This document shows, piece by piece, positions 24,320-35,189 of a stretch of DNA of 64,000 nt. The DNA lies in the NCBI GenBank assembly GCA_026874595.1, contig CM049317.1, positions 73,970,618 to 74,034,617 of the forward strand, read 5' to 3'. The DNA comes from Sipunculus nudus. Its lineage: Eukaryota; Annelida; Sipuncula; Golfingiida; Sipunculidae. A model generated the notes under the pieces. It was given only the letters and a program-made list of their open reading frames with translations, did not search any database and was not told where the DNA came from. Position numbers and translations under genes: made by a program. Every line of letters begins with the position of its first letter. Position 1 is the first letter of the stretch.

Positions 24320-25073
24320 AAATTTAATTGTAATGAAAGGTTACCCAGAGGAAGGGGAATTAAGGCAACTTATTATAAATCATCGAATTCTTTTTCATAT
24401 AGTAAAATATAGTTTCCAAAATAATACCATCCCTGTTAAAAACCAAATAAAAGAAGATTACAAGAATTAAGAATATGTAACTTGATACATTGATTATCTT
24501 TTATTTTATCATTGTATGAACTACTGTATTATTTCTTAATATCAAACATACCCGTGCAGTCTCCCCTCCATGCATGAAAACCACATCCTCGCCTTGACTA
24601 GCAGCGTAATACGATGTGGAAGTATAACCTGTTCTGTGCCTCCATCCAGACAGAGGAGCGCGGGAGAATAATGTCAGGCATGTACGAAATAATCCTCGGC
24701 ACGTTTCACATCAATTCCGACCAAGAGATAGGTCCACAAAAGTCAGTCTACATGTACGCCTCTGTGGTCTTATGTCTGCCTTTCTGTCTGTCTGTGTGTG
24801 TTAGTTCCTGTTGATTTGTCTGTCTACAAGGTGTGTCTGCCTGTCTTCCAGTAGTTATTGTCCCTATTCCTAGCCATCAGTCCGACTTTAGCGTAATTTC
24901 TATCGTCCCCTTTACGTTACTGCATGCCTATTCTGTCAGGGAGTATTAATTTCTCTTTACAATTAGATGAGCCAACCTATCATATCTGTAACCTGTGGGA
25001 TGCTCTCTGTCTCTGCATGTTTGTCATTCTTTAAATGTAATCTCCGATGTTTACTTTGGTCGCACACTGTAAA

Positions 25074-25108
<35 letters not shown>

Positions 25109-25487
25109 TATTATACGATGTTCTTCCCAACTGTCCATTTTATTGTCAGGAATATAAAAGCCAAGATTTAGCTGCAACAGAACTTCACATTACTCTTACT
25201 TCGTGGGTTTAACCAGTGTTTTCTGTATATGTACTGACTTTAAAACGCAAATATGTCACAAACCTTCAACATTACTTTGAAAACTATTCACAAGGAATGT
25301 GTATGATGCAAGTGCTGTCATTTTTTTATAATGTTTATGTTTATCCAATAAGCATCATTTTCCCCCGCATTATACTTTTGATACTTCGTACCTGTATGTA
25401 TTATAATTCATATAAAGTTATACTGGTAAGGCCCGTATATCTGTTCCCCGTTTAACTGAATGATGTTCAGTTGAACGAGTACACATT

Positions 25488-25524
<37 letters not shown>

Positions 25525-26132
25525 CATGACAACACGTATATGTATAGTGTATTGTGTTGTATAAATGCGCCTTTGTATGCATGTATTTATATATGCATGC
25601 ATATATAGATGCATCATGCATGCATGAATAGGTGTTTAATGTCTGCGAAATCAGGAAAATTAACGTTTCTAATGTTTGATAATATTTCACTGTAATAGAG
25701 GATTAATGTAAACTAAAACAACCCAGTCTACAATATGGCTTTGGCGTATGGGAGAAGCGAGCGACAAAAACTGTGAACAGAAAGCCCGCTCCTCCCCATT
25801 AGTGGAGAGTGTGGCATGGTTATATTTTCTGATTTGTTATCCTTTAACTTTTTCATGGTCGAACAAGAACAAATTATGCTAATCCAGGCTAGCCAGCTAA
25901 TTCCCGGAGACTGGTTTTACGTGTATCATAACCCCTGCTGGTGCATCCCACGAACACTGTAAACGAACGGAGTTGGATTCTGAAAATAAACTATAGCGGC
26001 TCCATGAATTATACTTACCTTGCGTGTTTACGTATGCTGTTTACCCACGATTGGTCCCCAGGTAAATTCATCTGTATAAACCTTAGGGCAGATTATCCGG
26101 ATACTTGGAGAATAATTACTTTAAATAATGCG

Positions 26133-26301
26133 CCAGGGGCGTAGTCGCGATTTAGAGAAGGGCATGCTTGATTTTTAGGCTTATACCAACTGGTCAAATG
26201 GTGTTCACATGTTTGTATAATTATATAAATACATGCAAAATTATTTGATAATCCATCGACACGCCTCCCCTCTCCTCGGCCAGTCCCCTTGGCGCCCCTG
26301 G
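26133..26301. mobile_element. Small CCAGGGGCG-ended element
   Basis: CCAGGGGCG at 26133-26141 is mirrored by CGCCCCTGG at 26293-26301, enclosing 169 bp without a gene. Only the 9-bp ends are convincing, and no target duplication was resolved. Confidence 0.45.
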
Positions 26302-26938
26302 TGTTTTTCTTGTTTTAAGTCCTGCTGGTTTTACAAAACGTGTTTTGCATCTAATGAGCATCATTTGTTTCATGTACAGGTAACGCTACCAAGCACTCCA
26401 ACTTCTGATAAAGTCTTTTACCAAACTGCCAAACATTCAGAATGTCTTCCGTTCGTAATCTTGTCCAACAGGAAGTTGCCCAACCGGAAGTGATCCTTCT
26501 TGAATGACCACATACAGAATACCACTTGTCACATGGCGAGGTATAACCATGAATCCGTGAGAAGACCTATGGATAATCAAAATTTAAGAATAAATAACTG
26601 TAATCTGCACACTTCCCTTGAGGCCGCCATTATCAGTGAAAAAAGGGGAAACAGCACGAATTAACAACGTTGTGAAAACCATGCAAGTACTAATGGAAGT
26701 TACGGAAGGAGAACCCCGTCTTGCGACCATCCCACGATTGCGACCAACCCATGATTGCAACCAACGCACAATTATAGCCACATTTTGGCTGTTATCTTTC
26801 ATTAGCTGGAGTGCAATTAGTAAGTTTTATTACTTAACAGCAAGAGATTTAATCCGAGACAGCTTAAACACAATATTACAATTATATACAGAGAACCTAT
26901 GCATAACTTTATTTTTTTGCTTTACCCTGTTATATATA

Positions 26939-26980
<42 letters not shown>

Positions 26981-27734
26981 CTCGCAGTTTTATAGTATTT
27001 TTTCAGAATTTCTGGTGAATGCTTTCTAGATATAGTAATTAACTTTCATTAGGACTACCATATGTGACAACCATAAATGTTCCATAAAATGATGATTTGT
27101 TTTTGTAAATTTATAGTTATGTTATTTATGGTTCGCTTGGGTATTGTGCATGTTTGATAACGGGCACTTAAAGAAAGCAACCTTTTCCAGGGTTCAAGTG
27201 ACGTCACCAACTCGAGGCTTAGCAAAACATCCTTGCAGCTCCCAAATAGCTCTCACCTTGCTGAAGAATCCATGGACTGCAGATGATCTGTCCATTATTT
27301 ACACAATTACATAAATTAGGTAATGTTAACCTAACGTATGCAAGTGAAGAACTATAAGTTTTGATTAAGGGCTTTATTTAATGACCCTTACAAAGAAAAT
27401 TGTGTAAAAATGCAACGAAATATTCCTATAGGAAAAATGAAATATTGTATAACTTTAAGAGGGGACATGTTTCCTGAGACAATATACTAGTGCATGTGGT
27501 ACCAAGGAATCAAGATTTTGTTTCACCATAAACTGGTGAAAGAATTTGTTTTAATCTGGTGCTAGATTTTACCTGCAATATAGAGAAGGGCCAGAAATAG
27601 TAAAGACGTTTAAGACAAAAAAAAAGAAAAGAAAATGATTTTCAAAGCTTGTTCTCAGCTATTTTAATATCTTAGTTCTGTAACAAAAATTTCCTCACTC
27701 AAACTTTCACCAACCAATCCCGAAATGCAATGCA

Positions 27735-27789
27735 CAGGGGCGGCTAGAAAGGTAAAGTATATCCGCTGGCCTAGGAGTGTATATACCTA

Positions 27790-27882
<93 letters not shown>

Positions 27883-28125
27883 ATCAGCCTACTTTAATAT
27901 CCTTACACCATTTTAATACTGAAAACAAGAAGCACAGTTTGTTGCCTGAATATGAATGCGTACAGTAATGAAACTTGAGGTAAACATGGCTGCTATTTTC
28001 ATAATTTCTATATCTTCTTTCATGCTTTAATCTTCTCAGAAGATATAACTGCTTTGTTTTCCTAAATTTTTTTACCCTCAGTGTTACATGCAAAGTCAGA
28101 TCGGTACCCCCTGGATACGCCCCTG
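27735..28125. mobile_element. Small CAGGGGCG-ended element with internal (AT)n(GA)n
   Basis: CAGGGGCG at 27735-27742 and CGCCCCTG at 28118-28125 bracket a unit whose right end reads CCCCCTGGATACGCCCCTG. Inside are (AT)n at about 27790-27850 and (GA)n at 27851-27877. The inverted match beyond 8 bp is poor, so this is tentative. Confidence 0.45.
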
Positions 28126-28974
28126 AAGTACACGAATAACAAGCAGCTCATATACGTCCTTGACCTTAATCCTCCTCTTAAGTTGTGTGATATGCAGAAC
28201 AGAACGATTCACTTGAGTTGGCAACCTCAGTTCGAAGCAAAGGTGAAACGTAGAACGTTGTCACTGATACCAAATTTGTGAGTTCAACCAAATATATCAT
28301 CATCCATGAGACTATGATGCAATTTTATATTTTCCTTTCTCCTCGTTCAGTCCTGTTCCAGCTGGTATTGTTTTGAAGCACACAATCCAAGCAGCCTTAC
28401 GGATTTCATGATTTTCTTAGGAATGGTTTATTTAATTCTCTTACCACTCTGGTTAAAAAATGGCCAGATATTCGATATCAATGGGGGCTTAAGCGTCTTT
28501 TTTTCCATAAACAGATGGCAAAATCGGCAAAGAATTTTTTATGGGGGTATACTTTGATGTAATTGGACTAACGAATTATGAAGTTGCTTTTAGACCCATA
28601 TTCAACATAAGAATGCATTTTGTGCCTCTCTACGTGATTTAAATTTGTGTTTTTTTATCATTTCTGTGCATCAATCCGTTTTCACTTATGTCTCCTTATC
28701 ACTTACAATTTTCCTGTATACGTTTCGACTCTGGAACTATGAACCTTGAATGCCTACTCTTTCTGCACAGAACCATGCACCATTTCGTGTTAAAACCACC
28801 AAAGGTTCAATCTAACCGTGCAACCGTGCATCGAGCACCGAAGGGCTGTATTTCGTAACCGACCGTATTACTTAATTACTGGTGACAACAACCAAGAATT
28901 TCACTTCATACTGAAACCTGCTGATAGGACCTTTGAAGTTAAGGTAGCTCGAGGAGAAATAGCTAACATATACA

Positions 28975-29323
28975 CACATGCATACATACATATAGATACA
29001 TACACACATACACACATTCATACATACAAACAAGCATACACACATACATACATACATACATAATACATTCATTCATACAAGCATACACACATACATACAT
29101 ACATAAATACATTCATACATACATACATACATACATTCATACATTCATACATACATATATATATACATACATACATACATACATACATACATACACACAT
29201 ACACACATACATACATACATGCATTCATACATACATACATACATACATACATAAATACATACATACATTCATACATACATACATACATACATACATACAT
29301 ACATACATACATACATACATACA

Positions 29324-29370
<47 letters not shown>

Positions 29371-29469
29371 GCATACATACATACATTCCTACACACATAT
29401 ATACAAGCATACATACATACATACATACATACATACATACATACATACATACATACATACATACATACA

Positions 29470-29502
<33 letters not shown>

Positions 29503-29560
29503 GCATACATACATATAAGCCTACACACATATATACAAGCATACATATACGCCGAGACAG
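28975..29560. repeat. (ACAT)n tetranucleotide microsatellite
   Basis: Nearly 600 bases of ACAT/CATA repeats with interruptions (ATTC, ACAC, short AT runs). A block of about 130 bp with internal (AT)n and ACACATATATACAAGCAT (29385-29410) recurs at 29520-29545. Long minus-strand frames of Met-Tyr-Val-Cys are artefacts. Confidence 0.97.
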
Positions 29561-29737
29561 AAAGAGTAAGAATATGTTTTTGTGGTTTAATGTGCCAGGG
29601 AGCCGCTCAGTATTAAGATTCCTTAGGTCATTACGTGCAGTCAGTTGTGTCTGTGGTACCTACAGTGGAAATACAGAAGATACAAGTCGGTCACTGAGTA
29701 CAACGATGTGCGCTGAAAGAATCAACAAGTACAGCAA

Positions 29738-30612
29738 AATGGTTAAAGGCCAAGAGGGATATTATGTGCAGTGTACATGGGATGATATGCCCAGTGTCCA
29801 AGAGAGATAGCTTTTGCACAGTGTCAGGTGGTTAGAGGCCGAAAGAATCATCTTGTGCACAGTGTATGATGGTTAGAGTTCGTGAGGGTCATCCTGTGCA
29901 CAGTTTCAGATGGTTAGAGGCCGTGAGGGTCATCCTGTGCACAGTGTCAGATGGATAGAGTTCGTGATGGTCATCCTGTGCACAGTGTCAGGTGGATAGA
30001 GTTCGTGAGGGTCATCCTGTGCACAGTGTCAGGTGGTTAGAGGCCGTGAGGGTCATCCTGTGCACAGTGTCAGGTGGTTAGAGGCGGTGAGGGTCATCCT
30101 GTGCACAGTGTCAGGTGGTTAGAGGCCGTGAGGGTCATCCTGTGCACAGTGTCAGGTGGTTAGAGGCCGTGAGGGTCATCCTGTGCACAGTGTCAGGTGG
30201 TTAGAGGCCGTGAGGGTCATCCTGTGCACAGTGTCAGGTGGTTAGAGGCCGTGAGGGTCATCCTGTGCACAGTGTCAGGTGGTTAGAGGCCGTGAGGGTC
30301 ATCCTGTGCACAGTGTCAGGTAGTTAGAGGCCGTGAGGGTCATCCTGGGCACAGTGTCAGGTGGTTAGAGGCCGTGAGGGTCATCCTGGGCACAGTGTCA
30401 GGTGGTTAGAGGCCGTGAGGGTCATCCTGGGCACAGTGTCAGGTGGTTAGAGGCCGTGAGGGTCATCCTGTGCACAGTGTCAGGTGGTTAGAGGCCGTGA
30501 GGGTCATCCTGTGCACAGTGTCAGGTGGTGAGAAGGCGTGAGGGTCATCCTGTGCACAGTGTCAGGTGGTGAGAGGCCGAGAGGGTCATCCTGTGCACAG
30601 TGTCAGGTGGTG
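29738..30612. repeat. 41-bp minisatellite, about 20 copies
   Basis: The unit starts GTCAGGTGGTTAGAGGCCGT and continues GAGGGTCATCCTGTGCACAGT. Central copies are almost identical, while the left copies (29738-29960) and the last few (30530-30612) are more diverged, as expected if turnover is greatest in the middle. The period is not a multiple of three, so extended translation is not expected. Confidence 0.96.
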
Positions 30613-31267
30613 ATTAAGCAAAAACCAGTGTTGACAGAGAAAAATAAAGTTTTCCGTCTTTGGACAGCCCACGGTACGAATATGTTATCTAGTCTAAAAT
30701 TTAGCATGATAAAGGAGGACATAATTACAGTGAACGTCTTTTTTTGTTTGTTTTGAAATCATACCTAAATGCCTTCAATTATTAATACCTTTGAACTGCA
30801 ACACCGAGTCCCTTCCTCTGGACGTTAAACTGATTCCCGGGCCACACTAGCTTCTCGCAGGCCCCGGAACGAGGATGCGACTCTCTTTTATATTCTCTTT
30901 TTTAACTCGTTTCCAATCTGTATACTGTTCATATCTGTTCATATTTATGTCTCTAGGAGCACTTGTTTATTTCACTGATACACAAGACACGAATTAATTA
31001 TATGTAATTAATCATATGGGTCTTTTTTATATGACAAAAGAATTGTCTAGATAAATTAGTGAACAGAAGCGGATCCCTTAAAGGGGGGGGGGGGGGTGCA
31101 GTGGGTCCGGACCACCCCCCACCCCTTTTCAGCCGCCGCTACCTTTTTTAAGGGTTTCAGACCAATTAAGCGGCCTGAACATCCCCCCCCCCCCCTTCCG
31201 GACCTGGGGACCTTTTTTTTTTAACAAGAACTCGAAAATTATATTACCAACAAGTGCGTGCATAAAA

Positions 31268-31303
<36 letters not shown>

Positions 31304-32329
31304 TGGTGACTGGACCTGCTAGAAAGATTGGATAATTTGTGTTGTAACTATAACAGTGAAAATGTCGGATGAAACACCGCTTCATCACTTCTAGTTACAG
31401 AGATCCATCATGTCTGTTTGGTATTTTTATGCCTTTAACCAACATCACGTACTTACTGTTGATGATGGTTGTGGTGTCTATATAAATATCCATTAAATTT
31501 CTAAAAATAATGTAAAAAAAATAGTCTAACACTTGAAACTTTCACTCTCATCTTTATCGTTACTGAAAGAATTCCTTCACATAGAAGGCTTGAAGGCCAT
31601 CTTTTTCCTTCTGTTTTCTTTTGTCTTCAGGCTTTCCATGTATGAGGCATTCAGAAGACTTTTTGCTTTCATTTCTGTGTCATTTATTTATGCTATAAAA
31701 TATATGAAATAGTATAAATAATAGATTTATTCATATTTTATTTGTATCTTATAATCTAGATAGGAAAAACTGCTGTTTTCGTTGACATAATACACGATAA
31801 TTTGTAGGTTTTCCCATACAGAGATTTATACATTTTAATCTCCGTCCAAACTATACACCTAAAGGACCATGTATGCTACGAGGTAAGTTCAGTTAAGTCG
31901 GGCATTTATTGTTAAATACCAGAATAGGATGGTCTGACGTTTGTACAGCATACTGACACCGTGAAAACTCCCACAGGAAGACCGGTATCACATTTATTAT
32001 GCGTTTGAGGTCAAAATATCATTGTCCGTGGCGGGCACTCCATGCGGCGATAGAGAGAGGACTTGGATAACTATCGCGTGTTATGCATGGAGTACGCATT
32101 ATATAGAGACGTCGTTATGTGCGGGGCAGGCGACTATGTTATTATTTGTATTCACCAGTCAGGGAAACGTCCCCGGTTTTGTTGATAGAGGATATACAAC
32201 TATGTTTGCTTGAACGGCTCCGGCTACCTTTGAAGCGACCGCCAGTCATTCCGACAAACAAGGATTCACTGGCAGGCCAAATGTAAAATTCATGTTCCCA
32301 TTGCGAGGTCGTTGTGGTTCAGAAATGAA

Positions 32330-32420
32330 AGCTTTGCAGTGGCGCAGTGGGGGCGGAGCGCCAATCTAAAGTCTTATTACACCGAGTTTGATTTCTGCGA
32401 ATGTCGACTCCCGCCCCGCA
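32330..32420 (+). repeat. Possible tRNA-derived SINE remnant
   Basis: An A-box-like TGGCGCAGTGGGGGCGGAGC (about 32340-32359) is followed about 35 bases later by a B-box-like GAGTTTGATTTC (about 32384-32395). The B box is imperfect, so the call is tentative. Confidence 0.4.
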
Positions 32421-33292
32421 TCCCTCTAGGGGAAAACCCAAGGAAGTCGGCAAATTAGCTAATCTAGAACTATTAAAATCAAGTTTTTTTTTCTGTCTGA
32501 TTCGCTTATATTTCAAGTCAAACCGGTACGTACATGTTTGATTGCTGGCGTGTTTGTGCAGGATTTGTGACGCTGGGGCAATCAGGATTAAATGAAACCA
32601 CAACGGCAATGGAGAACACGGGGCGGTTACATCTTAGATATTTATTGCTTTCAGAAGTAACAAATATTCCGACTGCTGATTGACCAGTGGTTCTACTCGG
32701 AACGCGGGCAAATGGAATCCTAACAACCCGCGTCGAGGAGGCTGAACGCGTCAATAGTAACTACGGTATGACTGATAAAGGAGCGAATTGCAATCAACGC
32801 ATATGTCAGCCCCCGTACGCCCAGTTCTCCGGACTTCACTGGCGGCCCGCCTCGTTCCTGATTTGTTAACTCACTCACGTTACCTCGTTGACGTGACGAT
32901 GCGATTGTTCCGTGAAAATACCATCTTCTTCAGTTTCCCAATTAACTTGACTAATATTTACTCCCGGCCGCCGATGTGGCAATGCTAATATTTTAAGGCC
33001 CTAATAAGGTGTAAGAACGTTAGTGATAGTTCTGCTTGTAGAACTGCGATAAAGGGCCAATTATTGTATTCGTTATATATAAACATCATACATGTACTCA
33101 TCAAATGTTAACGTTGACAAACCCTATATATTATTACAAATAATGATCTTCAGATATTTTTTGCTGATAATAACAACACATGCGCATTCTTGTATTTAAC
33201 TGGATATACTATTAGTATGACTTAAATTTAGATTTTGTTAGTTCAGAAGTAAATATACATCATTTGTGCAACATTTTCCATTCATTTATAAT

Positions 33293-33410
33293 GTATTATT
33301 ATTATTATTACTATTATAATTATTATTAATAGTAGTAGTAATTGTGGTAGTAGTAGTAGTAGTAGTAGTAGTAGCAGTAGTAGCAGTAGTAATAGTAGTA
33401 GCAGTAGTAT
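33293..33410. repeat. Trinucleotide repeats (ATT)n and (AGT)n
   Basis: (ATT)n passes into (AGT)n with AGC variants. Frames of poly-Val read through it. Confidence 0.9.
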
Positions 33411-35189
33411 ATAGGGGATACTTAACAGTTATCTCTAGAGAGATATCGTTTAGTCGTATTGTCGTAATTCATATTTATATAAATACCATTGGCTTTATGT
33501 GCGCTTATTGTGCGCTTGCGCCATTGATCCCAAATGATTTTCTTTTTCTGAACTGTATATTAGATTAGACCGAAATACACTTAAAACGTACACGTTCGTG
33601 ATCTAGCTTTCCAGGGACAGTCATGGTATATACTCTTTGGGTGAGAACCTTTTTCATAAATGTCGAGGAAATTTGGTATATGTTCTTCGCAGAAAGATAT
33701 AGGAACAATGAGTTATTTTCTCCGACATTACTCTTTATTCAATGGATCTCAATAGTGTAAGTTAAGAAAGAAAGAATATGAAACAGTACTGCATATAGCA
33801 AAATAAATTAGCTGTATTTTCAAACTGTCTCCAACGACATACAAGAAATTTGCAAACAAGCGACCTCTGAGATGTAAGCTTCATTTATATGCATGATTTA
33901 TTATATGACTCCTACTACAATTTGAGAATGTGGGCTTGGTAAGACAATGTTATTCCGATTGGCCTATCTATTAGACATCCCCTTGCAATTAAACTATCTC
34001 CGCAGATGAACTTTGTTCTCGAAGTACTCTCGTGTCGTATCCCTGTGCCTTAATCAAACTCAGGTTCATTTCTCCTAGTTTCTCGAAACGCTCATGGGGG
34101 CTGCCTTTTGCGTACACACTAAAACCTGGATGTCACAGGTCACATGTCGAAATCACGGGTATGCCGCTAGTAAACAAATTATAGTTGTTTCATTTATCGT
34201 TCGGAATGACAACATAAAGGGGGCGCAAGCATGAGTTACATTGGACAGAGATAAGATTAATGTGTGTAAACAAATCTCAGTTGCACTGAAGGGACATTAC
34301 CCTTATGATTATCAAAAGTTCTTCAGCAAGTGAAGCCGTGTTGTAGACTTCAATACCGGTCTCGAAACCAATGTTCCTGGTCTCAGTTGGCCACGAAAAT
34401 CCTGGTCTCGGTCGCGGACTCTTTTTGAGTTTCGAAATCGTTTAGCGCCATTTTGCTCCGCTGACAGATTACATTAAGGGAATGAAGGGAGTCTACTGGG
34501 ATGTCAGAGTGCCACTTTTATTAAAAATGAGAACCACACTGAAAGGCTGCATATGTTTTCCTCATTTTTGATAACTCCCCGTAATCTACAGGTTCGCTAA
34601 CACTAATTATCCAGGTGTTTGGTATATTTCTTGTAAATCAGTGTATTGTTGAATCCCTCTGCAAATTTTTGATGAATTTCTCCCCCCATTTATGTAAGCA
34701 TGTCTCGCACGGGTTTTCGAACGATAGCTAAATGGTACGCGACACAGAAAATGACATGTTACCACAGAGATGGATTTACACTGGTTTGTGAGTTCACATG
34801 TAATATTTTGTGTTAATTCCTCACTCTTTCCTATGTTTAATGATAAGATTACCGACTGTTTGTCACGACTTCAATGCAATAAGAAGGATAACCTTTGCAG
34901 TGTATAACTCCGTATGATTTGTGTCACGTCTCTGGAAGGCTGACCAGTCCCTTATAAATGCATACTGAGTCGTGAATTCGCGGCTAGACTATACAGACAT
35001 AAGGTTTTATAAATTATACACCATACAACACAGACGTGTGATTTTTCCATGTTTACATTTTCCTTATAACAACATTAGATGTTGTATGGTGACACTAATT
35101 GTAACAAAAGACAACCTGATATATACTGATATATTGTTTGAACACTGACCCTGATGAAGGGAATAGATAACATTTGGGTAAACATATGG

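Larger units (their letters stand above)
24320..28970. other. Interval with small repeats, no gene recognised
   Basis: Contents: CTGT-rich sequence (24770-24860), (CT)n at 25078-25104, (AT)n at 25490-25520 and 26930-26980, three degenerate copies of an about 18-bp word CACGATTGCGACCAAC (26730-26770), and two small elements with CAGGGGCG ends (26133-26301 and 27735-28125). Open frames here (for example 26618-26995 and 28081-28281) cross repeats or show no domain. Confidence 0.45.
30615..35185. other. Interval without a supported gene
   Basis: Contents: G-run/C-run sequence with GGTCCGGACC palindromes (31080-31215), (AC)n at 31268-31300, a tRNA-like SINE remnant (32330-32420), (ATT)n then (AGT)n (33293-33410), and a patch with CCGGTCTCG, CTGGTCTCAG and CTGGTCTCGG (34355-34430) that resembles the words of the large array starting at 35190. 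Short frames at 32022-32988 show no domain. Confidence 0.45.

Noticed and set aside
26618-26995. 125-codon plus-strand frame
   Set aside because: The N-terminal part has no known domain, and the C-terminal part reads through (AT)n.
28081-28281. 66-codon frame preceded by an acceptor-like CCCTCAG
   Set aside because: It begins inside the right end of the CAGGGGCG-ended repeat. No domain.
29145-29546. 133-codon minus-strand Met-Tyr-Val-Cys protein
   Set aside because: Direct translation of the ACAT microsatellite.
29738-30612. CRISPR-like array of 41-bp repeats
   Set aside because: There are no unique spacers between identical repeats, and the genome is eukaryotic; it is a minisatellite. The same holds for 38559-39403.
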